Shown: positions 16,306-25,075 of the stretch, piece after piece | How the letters are laid out: each line of letters opens with the position of its first letter | Numbering within the stretch: the stretch's first letter is position 1 | Assembly: GCA_034927685.1 (NCBI GenBank) | Contig: JAYFPO010000016.1 | Location: 1 to 64,000, forward strand | Source of the DNA: RGIG3159 sp034927685 | Lineage (GTDB): Bacteria > Bacillota > Clostridia > Oscillospirales > Oscillospiraceae | Direction: 5' to 3' | DNA length: 64,000 nucleotides | Notes under the pieces: generated by a model | The model's database searches: none | What the model was told of the DNA's origin: nothing | Seen by the model: the letters and a program-made list of their open reading frames with translations, nothing else | Program-made: the position numbers and the translations under genes

Positions 16306-17616
16306 ATGGGTACCTATGTCCCGACTACCGCGAAAGAGCGGGAGGAAATGCTGCGGGTCATTGGTGTCGAATCCATCGAAGACCTGTACCGCAGCGTACC
16401 CGCTGATATGCTCCTGCATGAAGGACTGCGCCTGCCCGAAGGGGTGAGCGAACTCGAGGTCTCCCGGAAGGTCACGGAACTGGCAGAACAAAATAAGGTC
16501 TATCAGACCTGCCTCCGGGGCGCCGGCAGCTACCGCCATTTCATTCCGGCTGTCGTCCGGTCCGTCATCAGCAGGGAAGAGCTGGTGACCGCCTATACGC
16601 CGTATCAGGCGGAGATCAGCCAGGGCATTTTGCAGTCTATTTTTGAATTTCAAACCATGATCTGCGAACTCACCGGCATGGATGTGTCCAACGCCTCTCA
16701 CTATGATGGCGCCACCGCCGCCGCCGAGTCCGTCGCCATGTGCAAGGACCGGAAGCGGGTCAAGGCCTACGTTTCCGCCGCGGCAAATCCCGGCGTGATT
16801 GAGACCATGCGGACCTACTGCTGGGCCTCCAATACCGAGGTGATCGTCGTCCCCGCAAAGGACGGCAAGACCGACAAAGAGGCGCTCAAGAAGATGCTGG
16901 GGGCCGACGCCGCCTGCTTCTATCTGCAGCAGCCAAACTATTATGGCCTGATGGAGGACGCCGGGGAAATCGGCGAAATCGTCCACGGAGTGGGCGCAAA
17001 GTTCGTTATGGGCGTCAACCCCATCGCCTGCGCCGTCATGAAGACGCCGCGGGAGTGCGGCGCCGACGTGGCCGTCGGCGAAGGCCAGCCGCTGGGTATG
17101 GACATTGCGTTCGGCGGTCCCTATCTGGGCTTTATGGCCGTCCCCAAGGAGATGACCCGGAAGCTGCCGGGCCGCATCGTCGGACAGACCGAGGATGTGG
17201 ACGGAAACCGGGGCTTCGTTCTGACGCTGTCCGGCCGCGAGCAGCATATCCGGCGTGAGAAAGCATCCTCCAATATCTGCTCCAACCAGGCGCTCTGCGC
17301 CTTTACCGCCGCCGTTTATCTCAGCGCCATGGGCGCGGAGGGCCTGCAGCAGGCGGCAGCCCAGTCCATGTCCAAGGCCCACTATTTTGCGGGCCTGCTG
17401 GAATCAAAGCTGGGCTGGAAGCGTGTCTATTCCGGCGAATATTTCCACGAATTCGTCACCGAATGCCCCGATCCGGACAAGGCAATGAAGGCCCTGGACG
17501 AGCACGGGATTCTGGGTGGCCTGCCGGTTGACGGCGGCATCCTCTGGTGTGTGACGGAGCTCCTCTCCCGGCAGACGCTGGATGAGGCTGCGGAGATTCT
17601 GAAGGAGGTGTTCTGA
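16306..17616 (+). CDS. gcvPA: Glycine dehydrogenase (decarboxylating) subunit 1
   Basis: The N-terminal half of the split P protein, 436 residues, which with GcvPB decarboxylates glycine on PLP and loads the aminomethyl group on GcvH. Family blocks include AYTPYQAEISQGILQSIFEFQ, DVSNASHYDGATAAAE, VGEGQPLGMDIAFGGPYLGF and the GREQHIRREKASSNICSNQAL region. It carries no PLP lysine, as expected for this subunit. The ATG at 16306 is 3 bases after gcvH, with GAAGGAGG in the end of gcvH. The two-subunit form is usual in Bacillota. Confidence 0.95.
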   Translation: MGTYVPTTAKEREEMLRVIGVESIEDLYRSVPADMLLHEGLRLPEGVSELEVSRKVTELAEQNKVYQTCLRGAGSYRHFIPAVVRSVISREELVTAYTPYQAEISQGILQSIFEFQTMICELTGMDVSNASHYDGATAAAESVAMCKDRKRVKAYVSAAANPGVIETMRTYCWASNTEVIVVPAKDGKTDKEALKKMLGADAACFYLQQPNYYGLMEDAGEIGEIVHGVGAKFVMGVNPIACAVMKTPRECGADVAVGEGQPLGMDIAFGGPYLGFMAVPKEMTRKLPGRIVGQTEDVDGNRGFVLTLSGREQHIRREKASSNICSNQALCAFTAAVYLSAMGAEGLQQAAAQSMSKAHYFAGLLESKLGWKRVYSGEYFHEFVTECPDPDKAMKALDEHGILGGLPVDGGILWCVTELLSRQTLDEAAEILKEVF

Positions 17617-17617
17617 A

Positions 17618-19054
17618 ATGGCAGAGGCGCTGAAACTGATCTTTGAGCGCGGTACCGAGGAGCAGCACCTGACACTGCTGCCTCCCTGCGACGTTCCCAT
17701 GGCGGAGCTTTCCAAGAAACGGGAGGCAAAACTGCACCTGCCCCACGTCAGCGAAAACGATCTGACACGGCACTATGCCGCACTGGCCAAACGGGTCCAC
17801 GGCGTGTGCGACGGCTTTTATCCCCTCGGCTCCTGTACCATGAAGTACAACCCCAAAATCAATGAAGAGATGGCGGCGCTGCCCGGCTTTACCAGGCTGC
17901 ATCCGCTGCAGCCGATCGAGACGGTCCAGGGTGCGCTGAAGGTGCTGAGCCTGACCGCAGATTACCTCTGCGAGATCACCGGCATGGAGGATATGACGCT
18001 GCAGCCAGCCGCCGGCGCGCACGGCGAGCTGACGGGGCTGCTGCTGATTAAGGCGCATCACGAACACCGCGGCGACAAGGCCAGGACGAAGATCATCGTC
18101 CCGGACTCCGCGCACGGCACCAATCCGGCCTCCGCCGTCATGGCGGGGTTCTCGGTCATCAACATCCCCTCCGGCGCGGACGGCTGCGTGGATCTGGAGG
18201 CCCTGCGGGCCGCGGTCGGTCCCGACACCGCCGGCCTGATGCTTACGAACCCCAACACCGTCGGCATCTTTGATAAAAACATCCTGGCAATTACGGATAT
18301 TGTCCACGAAGCCGGAGGACTCTGCTACTACGACGGCGCCAATTTGAATGCGGTCATGGGCGTGGTCCGGCCCGGCGACATGGGCTTCGACTGCATCCAC
18401 CTGAATCTGCATAAGACCTTCTCCACGCCCCACGGCGGCGGCGGCCCCGGTTCCGGCGCGGTGGGCTGCAAGGAATTCCTGCGCGAGTTCCTGCCCGGCC
18501 CTGTGGCGCAGTGCGAGGACGGCAAATACAGTTTCCGCACGCCGGCCCATTCCATCGGCAGGGTCAAGGCATTCTACGGTAACTTCCTCGTCGTCGTCAA
18601 GGCGCTGACCTACATTCTGACGCTGGGTCGCGAGGGCATCCCCGAGGCCGCCAAGAATGCGGTGCTGAATGCCAACTATATGCGGGCAAGTCTTCTGGGG
18701 ACCTATGATATGGCCTACGACGAGATCTGTATGCACGAGTTTGTCATGTGCCTCCAGCGTCTCCACGAGGAGACAGGCGTCTCCGCGCTGGACGTTGCCA
18801 AGGGGATGCTGGACCACGGCATCCACCCGCCCACAATGTACTTCCCCTCCATCGTCCATGAGGCACTGATGGTCGAGCCATGCGAGACGGAATCAAAGGA
18901 AACCATGGACGCCGTCTGCAAAGTTTACAAAGAGCTGGAAAAGCTGGCCCATACCGATCCCGAAGCCCTGCATACCGCGCCCCACGCGACGCCGGTGCGC
19001 CGCCTCGACGAGGTCAAGGCAGCCAGAGACCAGATCGTTCGCTTTACATTCTAA
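17618..19054 (+). CDS. gcvPB: Glycine dehydrogenase (decarboxylating) subunit 2
   Basis: The PLP-binding half of the split P protein, 478 residues. Clear features are YPLGSCTMKYNPKINE, LQPAAGAHGELTGLLLIKA, SAHGTNPASAVM and the PLP lysine segment HLNLHKTFSTPHGGGGPGSG. The C-terminal TPVRRLDEVKAARD is also typical. It starts one base after gcvPA, with GGAGG in the preceding end, so the two subunits are made in step. It is the last gene of the gcv operon and is followed by a strong terminator. Confidence 0.96.
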   Translation: MAEALKLIFERGTEEQHLTLLPPCDVPMAELSKKREAKLHLPHVSENDLTRHYAALAKRVHGVCDGFYPLGSCTMKYNPKINEEMAALPGFTRLHPLQPIETVQGALKVLSLTADYLCEITGMEDMTLQPAAGAHGELTGLLLIKAHHEHRGDKARTKIIVPDSAHGTNPASAVMAGFSVINIPSGADGCVDLEALRAAVGPDTAGLMLTNPNTVGIFDKNILAITDIVHEAGGLCYYDGANLNAVMGVVRPGDMGFDCIHLNLHKTFSTPHGGGGPGSGAVGCKEFLREFLPGPVAQCEDGKYSFRTPAHSIGRVKAFYGNFLVVVKALTYILTLGREGIPEAAKNAVLNANYMRASLLGTYDMAYDEICMHEFVMCLQRLHEETGVSALDVAKGMLDHGIHPPTMYFPSIVHEALMVEPCETESKETMDAVCKVYKELEKLAHTDPEALHTAPHATPVRRLDEVKAARDQIVRFTF

Positions 19055-19068
19055 CCAGCGCGGCGTTC

Positions 19069-19102
19069 AGGAGCCGCTCCCGACGGGGGCGGCTCCTTTT
19101 TT
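19069..19102 (+). terminator. Terminator of the gcv operon
   Basis: A 13-bp stem with G-U pairs (19069-19081 and 19085-19097) is followed by a run of T (19097-19102). Confidence 0.9.
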
Positions 19103-19199
19103 GAACAAGTGCTCTGCAAAAAATGCTGACGCTGCATGGGAAAAAAGAGGAAGAACATATTACTAGATGGGCAATCAGCCCGGGAAGGGTGGGAAGCAT

Positions 19200-19934
19200 A
19201 TGATCCAATCCGTGGAACGTGCCGTGCAAATCCTGCGGTGCTTTGAGAAGAAGGAACTGCTTGGCGTGACAGAGATTGCTGAAATGACAAAGCTGAATAA
19301 ATCCACCGCCTTCGGCCTGATTGTGTCTCTGGCAGAACTGGGAATGCTGGAGCGGGATGACGCCTGCAACCGGTATCGGCTTGGGCTGGAGCTGTACCGG
19401 CTCGGCAGCCTTGTCAATATGGACCTGCGGCGCCTTGTGATGCCGGAACTGACGGAGCTGGTTGAAAAGCTGGAAGAAACCGTGAACTTTGTGATGCCGG
19501 ACGGCGGAAGCGTAGTCTATCTGGTCAAAAAGGAAAGTGTTCAGTCCATGCGGATCTGCACAAAAACCGGGCAGCGGCTCCCAATGTACTGTTCCGCTGT
19601 CGGCAAGGCCATTTTGGCATTTTTGCCGCAGGACGAGCAAAACAGGATTATCGAAGGGTTTCAGTATGTTCCCTATACAAACAAAACAATTGTAACCGAA
19701 CAAGGACTGCGTGACGATTTGGCCAAGGTACGGCAAACCGGTTATGCGCTGGACCGGGAGGAGCTGGAATACGGCCTGATTTGTATTGCGGTGCCAATTT
19801 ATAATGGTACCGGGCAGGCTGCTGCATCCATCAGTTGCTCCGGGCCAATGGTACGGATGACCGAAGAAAAAATCAGCATATGCCGGGAAGCTCTGGCAGT
19901 GCATGCAGATAGAATCACGAAGTTAATGCGCTGA
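19200..19934 (+). CDS. IclR family transcriptional regulator
   Basis: A 244-residue regulator with an N-terminal winged helix-turn-helix (IQSVERAVQILRCFEKKELL, then GVTEIAEMTKLNKSTAFGLI) and a C-terminal effector domain (SVQSMRICTKTGQRLPMYCSAVGKAILAFLP, then GYALDREELEYGLICIAVPI). Both halves are complete. I start it at 19200, the usual IclR N-terminus; a Met at 19167 is possible. IclR proteins bind small carboxylates and usually control the neighbouring catabolic operon. The panB-like, aminotransferase and symporter genes directly downstream on the same strand are the obvious targets. The effector is unknown. Confidence 0.88.
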   Translation: MIQSVERAVQILRCFEKKELLGVTEIAEMTKLNKSTAFGLIVSLAELGMLERDDACNRYRLGLELYRLGSLVNMDLRRLVMPELTELVEKLEETVNFVMPDGGSVVYLVKKESVQSMRICTKTGQRLPMYCSAVGKAILAFLPQDEQNRIIEGFQYVPYTNKTIVTEQGLRDDLAKVRQTGYALDREELEYGLICIAVPIYNGTGQAAASISCSGPMVRMTEEKISICREALAVHADRITKLMR

Positions 19935-19937
19935 TTG

Positions 19938-19970
19938 TGAAAAGTGCCTGATTTCAGGCACTTTTCTTTT
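19938..19970. terminator. Terminator after the IclR gene
   Basis: AAAGTGCCTG (19941-19950) and its complement (19955-19964) around an ATTT loop are flanked by A and T runs, so it can work in both directions. It separates the regulator from the promoter at 19998. Confidence 0.85.
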
Positions 19971-19997
19971 GCACTATGCCATATTTCAACATACGGC

Positions 19998-20025
19998 TTG
20001 ATTTTTCTCAAAATTGCGCTAAAAT
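19998..20025 (+). promoter_or_regulatory. Promoter of the panB-like operon
   Basis: TTGATT (19998-20003), a 16-bp spacer and TAAAAT (20020-20025) precede the panB-like start by 65 bases. A clear IclR operator dyad was not found. Confidence 0.55.
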
Positions 20026-20090
20026 AAGCTAGAGCTAAGAAATGAGAGCAGCGTGCGATAATGTAGCACAACAAAAGAAGGGTACAAGTG

Positions 20091-20954
20091 ATGAAAAAAA
20101 AATCTGTAATCGACTTCTACAAGATGAAGGAAAACGGCGAGAAGGTATCTTGGATTACCTCCTATGACTTCCCGTTTGCTTCCTTCGCAGAACAGGCCGG
20201 TATCGATATGATTCTGGTCGGCGATTCCCTCGGTATGGTGGTGCAGGGCTATGACAGCACCATCCCCGTGACCATGGACATGTGTATTGACCACTGCCAG
20301 GCGGTTCGGCGCGGCGCGCCCAATACGTTTGTGGTCGGCGACATGCCCTTTGGCTCTTATCAGACCTCTGATGAAGATGCGGCGAAAAACGCCATCCGCT
20401 TTTTGAAGGAAGGCGGCGCGGACGCCATTAAGCTGGAGGGCGGCACGACCGTCGCCAGCCGAATTCGCGCCATCCGCAACTGCGGAATTCTGGTGTTTGG
20501 CCATATTGGCCTGACGCCCCAGTCTTCCGGCGTTCTTGGCGGACACAAGGCCCAAGGCCGCACCGTGGAATCCGCCCGTGCCGTGCTGGAAGACGCGCTG
20601 GCGGTAGAAGAGGCCGGTGCCAACTTCCTGCTGGTGGAGGCAGTGCCGCCGGAGGTGACCGCGGAAATCCATAAGCTTCTGCATATCCCTGTCTATTCCA
20701 TCGGCGCCGGTGCGCCCTGTGACGGGCAGCTGACCATCTTTGCGGATACCATCGGCATGTTCCAGGCCTTTACGCCGAAGTTCATCAAAAAATATGCGGA
20801 GATCGCCCCCGTCGTGATCGGTGCGTTCAAGCAGTATTCGGACGAAATCAAAGCAGGGCAATTCCCCACGGACGACCATGTTTACCATGTAATTGGCGAT
20901 ATGGCACCGTTCAACGCGTTGTTTGCCGAATTCGACCAGAAATGCGGGGAATAG
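20091..20954 (+). CDS. panB: Ketopantoate hydroxymethyltransferase family protein (PanB-like)
   Basis: A 287-residue TIM-barrel enzyme of the PanB family, which condenses methylene-THF with 2-oxoisovalerate to ketopantoate. Conserved blocks are ILVGDSLGMVVQGYDST and GDMPFGSY (metal-binding Asp residues), ADAIKLEGG (Lys), GHIGLTPQ and LLVEAVPPEV (catalytic Glu). All expected active-site residues appear present. The start is ATG 20091 after AGAAGGG; a GTG lies one codon earlier. The context is odd for pantothenate synthesis. panC and panD are absent; instead there is an aminotransferase, an amino-acid symporter and an IclR regulator. A catabolic or paralogous role on a related 2-oxo acid is a reasonable inference. 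Confidence 0.8.
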   Translation: MKKKSVIDFYKMKENGEKVSWITSYDFPFASFAEQAGIDMILVGDSLGMVVQGYDSTIPVTMDMCIDHCQAVRRGAPNTFVVGDMPFGSYQTSDEDAAKNAIRFLKEGGADAIKLEGGTTVASRIRAIRNCGILVFGHIGLTPQSSGVLGGHKAQGRTVESARAVLEDALAVEEAGANFLLVEAVPPEVTAEIHKLLHIPVYSIGAGAPCDGQLTIFADTIGMFQAFTPKFIKKYAEIAPVVIGAFKQYSDEIKAGQFPTDDHVYHVIGDMAPFNALFAEFDQKCGE

Positions 20955-20985
20955 GGCATAACCGAAGGAAAGGAAGGAAATCCAA

Positions 20986-22191
20986 ATGCAGAAGTTCGCC
21001 CACAGAATGACAGCCATGGCGGAGACCGCGGAGGTTGTCAAGAATCTGTTTGGCGCATTGGGAGATCCGGAGCTGATCTCTTTGGGTATTGGAGCACCGG
21101 CAAGGGAAGCGCTGCCAGTGGACATCGTGCGGGAAATCAGCCAGGATGTTCTGCGCAGGGAGACGAGAGGCGTGGAAGCGCTGCAGTACGGCCCGGTGAT
21201 GGGCGTGCAGGATTTGCGGGAAGTGGTGGCAAATCAGTTGCTGACACCGAAGGGCGTAAAGACCGATGCAGAGCATGTGATGATTACGACGGGCGGGCTG
21301 GAGACAATCAGCCTGACCTGTGCGCTCTTTATCAATCCGGACGACGTGATTTTGGTGGAGAGTCCCACCTTTGTCCACGCGGTGGAGACCTTCCAGCTGT
21401 TTGAAGCCAAATGCGTCGGCGTCCGAATGGACGATGACGGCATGGATGTGGAGGATCTGGAGGAAAAAATCCGCCGGTATCACCCCAAAATGATCTACAC
21501 GATTCCAACGTTTCAGAACCCAACGGGGCGGACCCTGTCCCTGCCCCGTCGGAAGCGTGTGGCGGAATTGGCGGCGCAGTACGACGTGCTGGTGCTGGAA
21601 GATGATCCCTACCGGGACATTCGCTACAGCGGCGAGGATCTGTTGCCGATCAAGGCCTTTGATACCAGCGAGAACGTGATTCTAGGCAACAGCTTTTCCA
21701 AAATTTTTTCCGCGGGCAGCCGCCTTGGCTATATTGTCGGGAATGACAAGGTCATGGCGCACCTGAAGGACGCGAAGTCTGCCATAAACTCCCATACGTC
21801 CATGCTGCCGCAGATTCTCTGCGCAGAGTTTTTTAAGCGCGGCTATTACGTGGCGCACCACAAGATGATTTGTGACCTGTATCGTGAGCGGCGTGACGTG
21901 ATGATGGAATGCCTGGATCGGTTTTTCCCCGAGGGCACGAAGCACACCCGCCCGGACGGCGGGCTCTTCACATGGGCGGAGCTGCCGGGAGGGCTGAACA
22001 CAACGGAGCTTTTGCGGGAGGCGGTTTCCCGGAAGGACGTGAAGGTCTCGTATATCGCAGGAGAAAAGTTTTTCACAGATGGCGCGCCGATTACCAACTG
22101 TATGCGCATTTCCTTTGGCGCGGTTCCGCCTGACCAGATCCGGCTCGCCACGCAGCGGCTGGGAAGCATGCTGCGCGAAAAATTGGAGTAG
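20986..22191 (+). CDS. PLP-dependent aminotransferase, fold type I (2-aminoadipate/LysN-like)
   Basis: A 401-residue class I/II aminotransferase resembling the LysN/2-aminoadipate and MocR-catalytic-domain branch, without the MocR helix-turn-helix. Signatures are the N-terminal ISLGIGAPAREALP, the PLP-anchoring TTGGLETISL, PTFQNPTGRTLS, the Asp-containing VLEDDPYRDIRYSG, the Schiff-base lysine K239 in GNSFSKIFSAGSRLGY and the carboxylate-binding Arg in CMRISFGA. It converts an amino acid to its 2-oxo acid; the substrate is not readable. It lies 31 bases after the panB-like gene, so its oxo-acid product may be the substrate of that enzyme. Confidence 0.88.
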   Translation: MQKFAHRMTAMAETAEVVKNLFGALGDPELISLGIGAPAREALPVDIVREISQDVLRRETRGVEALQYGPVMGVQDLREVVANQLLTPKGVKTDAEHVMITTGGLETISLTCALFINPDDVILVESPTFVHAVETFQLFEAKCVGVRMDDDGMDVEDLEEKIRRYHPKMIYTIPTFQNPTGRTLSLPRRKRVAELAAQYDVLVLEDDPYRDIRYSGEDLLPIKAFDTSENVILGNSFSKIFSAGSRLGYIVGNDKVMAHLKDAKSAINSHTSMLPQILCAEFFKRGYYVAHHKMICDLYRERRDVMMECLDRFFPEGTKHTRPDGGLFTWAELPGGLNTTELLREAVSRKDVKVSYIAGEKFFTDGAPITNCMRISFGAVPPDQIRLATQRLGSMLREKLE

Positions 22192-22249
22192 AGATCTGTT
22201 AAATGTTAGTAAGGCATGGTGCCTGAAAATATTAGAAAGAGGGTAAAAA

Positions 22250-23656
22250 ATGGAAGCTATTAACAATTTCTTGGTATCCGGCACAGGCTTTTTGTTCGGC
22301 CCCATCATGCTGGTGGTGTTCTTCGGCACCGGTATTCTGATGACGATTGTAACCAAGGGCGTTCAGTTCCGGAAATTCGGCGCGGCCTTCCGCGAAGTAT
22401 TCGGCGGCCTCAAGCGGAAAACCGGCGGCGGCGACGGCACGCTCAAGCCGTTCCAGGCACTGGCCACCGCGCTGTCCTCCTGCGTGGGCAACGGCAACAT
22501 TGTCGGCGTCGCAGCTGCGCTGGTCACCGGCGGCCCCGGCGCAATCTTCTGGATGTGGATTGCCAGTATCACCGGCATGGCCACCAAGTACTCCGAAATC
22601 GTTCTGGCCATGCACTATCGTGAAAAAGACAAGAAGGGCATCTGGCGCGGCGGCGTCATGTACATCCTGCAAAAGGGCATGGGCGAGAACTGGAAGTGGC
22701 TGGCTAAATTCCTTGGCATCGTATTCGCTGTCTGCTGCGTGCTGGTTTCCCTCATCTCCTGTAACGCGGTGCAGGCCAACAGCATGGTCAGCGTACTGGG
22801 AACCACCCTTCCTTCCGTCCCCAATTATGTCTGGGGTATTCTATTCTGCATCCTGTCCGGCCTGGTCATTATGGGCGGCATCAAAAAGATCGGCGGCGTC
22901 TGCACCGTGCTGACGCCGGTCATGGCGATTATCTATGTGTTCTTTGGCCTGCTCATCCTGCTCCTCAACATTGGAAAAATTCCCGCTGCATTCGGTGCGA
23001 TTTTCGCCAGTGCGTTCAGCAACCACGCTGTCTGGGGCGGCATCACCGGCATTACCATCCGAACCGCAATCTCCAAAGGCGTGACCCGCGGCGTGTTCTC
23101 CAATGAAGCCGGCGTCGGCGGCGCGCCTCTGGTTCACGTGACCTCCGACATCGACGTTCCCGCGAAGCAGGGCCTCTACGGCATCGTGGAAGTCTTTGTG
23201 GATACCATCGTGATTTGCACCTTTACCGCGCTGATTATCATGGTTTCCGGCGTTGGCGATATGCTTTCTTCCGGCGCTCTGGGTATTGCAGACAAAGCTG
23301 CAATTTCCAATCAGGCATGGATCAACACCTTGGGCGGCTTCGGCGACATTGTCGTCACGGTCTGCCTGCTGATGTTCTGCTTCTCCACCATCATCGGCTG
23401 GTGCACCTACGGTGAAACCGCGTTTGAATGGCTGTTCGGCGACAAGGCGCTGCCGATCTTCCGGATTTTGCATCTTTGCTTCACCTTTATCGGCTGTATG
23501 CTGACCTCCGACCTTCTCTGGAACGCTGCGGACTTCTGCAACGGCGTTATGTGCATCCCGAACCTGTTCTCGCTAATTTTGTTCTGCGGGATCATTTACA
23601 AGGATACCAAGCAGTATATCGATCCAATTAAGAAACTGAAGCGCGCACGAGTGTAA
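22250..23656 (+). CDS. Alanine/glycine:cation symporter (AgcS family)
   Basis: A 468-residue inner-membrane Na+-coupled amino-acid carrier of the AgcS (alanine or glycine:cation symporter) family. Typical segments are the early GTGILMTIVTKGVQFRKFG, the substrate/sodium region ALATALSSCVGNGNIVGVA and VFSNEAGVGGAPLVH, and the late FSTIIGWCTYGETAFEWLFG. About ten hydrophobic helices are evident. The ATG at 22250 follows AAAGAGGG. It ends the panB-like operon at a terminator. Members carry alanine, glycine or D-alanine; with the aminotransferase upstream it probably supplies that enzyme's substrate. Confidence 0.92.
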   Translation: MEAINNFLVSGTGFLFGPIMLVVFFGTGILMTIVTKGVQFRKFGAAFREVFGGLKRKTGGGDGTLKPFQALATALSSCVGNGNIVGVAAALVTGGPGAIFWMWIASITGMATKYSEIVLAMHYREKDKKGIWRGGVMYILQKGMGENWKWLAKFLGIVFAVCCVLVSLISCNAVQANSMVSVLGTTLPSVPNYVWGILFCILSGLVIMGGIKKIGGVCTVLTPVMAIIYVFFGLLILLLNIGKIPAAFGAIFASAFSNHAVWGGITGITIRTAISKGVTRGVFSNEAGVGGAPLVHVTSDIDVPAKQGLYGIVEVFVDTIVICTFTALIIMVSGVGDMLSSGALGIADKAAISNQAWINTLGGFGDIVVTVCLLMFCFSTIIGWCTYGETAFEWLFGDKALPIFRILHLCFTFIGCMLTSDLLWNAADFCNGVMCIPNLFSLILFCGIIYKDTKQYIDPIKKLKRARV

Positions 23657-23678
23657 CAGAAGATTAAATTAGAAACAA

Positions 23679-23717
23679 GGCCCCCTTTCCTATGGACATA
23701 GGGTGGGGGCCCTTTTC
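23679..23717 (+). terminator. Terminator after the symporter gene
   Basis: GGCCCCC and CCTATG pair with CATAGG and GGGGGCC around a very short loop, followed by CTTTT. A mismatch interrupts the stem. The hydrolase start lies only 24 bases beyond, so readthrough may supply the last gene. Confidence 0.8.
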
Positions 23718-23740
23718 ATGAAAAATCAAAGGAGAAGGCT

Positions 23741-24580
23741 ATGAATCTGCACCCAGAAAACTTGTTTAAGGATCCGGATTACCGTGAACCGGAGGAGTTC
23801 CCCAATTGCGATGCGTTGGACATCATGAGTCACGGCTGCCACCTGTACGGGTATACGATGCTCCCGGGCGGAAAAGCAGGTGAAAAGCGGCCGCTGGTTC
23901 TAATGCTGCATGGCTTCCCGGGTCATACCACCAACCACGATTTGGCGCAGGCGCTGCGGCGGATGGGCTGCGTGGTAGTCAACCCGTTTTACCGCGGAGC
24001 ATGGGGAAGCGAGGGGTATTACACCTTCTCAGGACTGATTGAGGATGCGGTCACTGTTGCGGAATGGGCGCGGAGTAAGGAAATCGCTGAAAAGTATCAT
24101 ATCGATACGGAAAATATCTTTCTGGCGGGGCATAGCATGGGCGGCTTTACCTGCATCAACACGCTGCGGCGGCTGCCGTGGATTCGCGGAGGCGTCTGTA
24201 TGGCGCCATATGATATGCCATGGTTTTTCGAGCATGGGCAGGAGGAGACGTTTCGCGCATTGCTGACGGATGGATCTTGCCTCAGGCAGGAAACACCCAC
24301 TTCGATGTATGAGGATGCGGTGCAGTGCTATCAAGGCCTTGGGTTTTCCCAAGCCTATGAGGACCTAAAGAACCGAAATCTGTATTTCATTGGTGCAAAA
24401 AAGGATTGTCTCGCGCTGCCGTGCGACATGATTGAGCCGCTGTGGAAGAAACTGTCTGCCCATCATACAGATGCAAATCAAAGGTACGATCTGATTGATT
24501 CCGATCATAGCTTTTCAGACCGGCGTATTACAATGTGTACACAGGTTGGCGATTGGATTGCCGCTGTCGTGGGCGGATAA
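23741..24580 (+). CDS. Alpha/beta-hydrolase family protein
   Basis: A 279-residue cytoplasmic alpha/beta-hydrolase of the dienelactone-hydrolase/peptidase-like group. The oxyanion segment LMLHGFPGHTTNHDL is followed by GAWGSEG and the nucleophile elbow GHSMGG with S132. Candidate acid and base are D in GAKKDCLALP and H in DSDHSF near the C-terminus. No signal peptide is seen. The start follows AAAGGAGA just after the symporter terminator, so it may be cotranscribed by readthrough. The substrate is unknown: an ester, lactone or acyl amino acid related to the cluster's pathway would make sense. Confidence 0.8.
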   Translation: MNLHPENLFKDPDYREPEEFPNCDALDIMSHGCHLYGYTMLPGGKAGEKRPLVLMLHGFPGHTTNHDLAQALRRMGCVVVNPFYRGAWGSEGYYTFSGLIEDAVTVAEWARSKEIAEKYHIDTENIFLAGHSMGGFTCINTLRRLPWIRGGVCMAPYDMPWFFEHGQEETFRALLTDGSCLRQETPTSMYEDAVQCYQGLGFSQAYEDLKNRNLYFIGAKKDCLALPCDMIEPLWKKLSAHHTDANQRYDLIDSDHSFSDRRITMCTQVGDWIAAVVGG

Positions 24581-25075
24581 CGCAGCAGTACAATATCACG
24601 CGGAAGCGCCAGGCGAATCCCGCCGCAGATTCTTACTTCAAGGAAACGAGCTGCCGAACATCACCCGGAAGGGCATTTTCACGCAAGCAAGGCTAAAGAT
24701 TGAGAGAGCACTGTCATCCGGAGCGTTGGCTCCGGATGACAGTGCTCTTTGACATTTTTCCCATCGTATTTTTTTGCGAAGCAGTGCGCAGGAAATAACA
24801 AGCATGAAAGAGCTGGAAACAGCGCAGAATAAAAGAGAATTTTTCGAATACACTTCGTCACAATGCACATGATACGGTATATTTTTACTGATAAAAATTG
24901 AATAATTCGGCGTTTCGCCGAAAATGCCCGAAAATAGAAAAAGTAATAGAAAAGTATACAAGGAAATGTTATTCTAGTAATTGGTGGACGTTGGCATTTC
25001 GCCGGTATTATTAATATTTGCGGGATAACGGAGCAAGATTCGTCAACTGCAATGGAATTTTAGGAGGTAACATCT
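24581..25075 (+). other. Intergenic region ahead of pckA
   Basis: About 495 bases without a gene. It holds the long hairpin described at 24705-24748 and an AT-rich stretch (about 24880-24990) that should contain the pckA promoter. The TATTCT near 24970 could be a -10 box, but no -35 box could be placed with confidence. A small hairpin (CGGCG at 24909 with CGCCG at 24916) is also present. Short open frames here lack ribosome sites. Confidence 0.6.
24705..24748. repeat. Perfect 20-bp hairpin, REP-like element
   Basis: Arms 24705-24724 and 24729-24748 are exact complements with loop GTTG. The core CACTGTCATCCGGAGC resembles CGCTGTCATCCTGAGC at 36887 and CGCTGTCGTTCTGAG at 8114. It lies 125 bases after the hydrolase stop and may also stop transcription, though only CTTTG follows. 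Confidence 0.65.
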
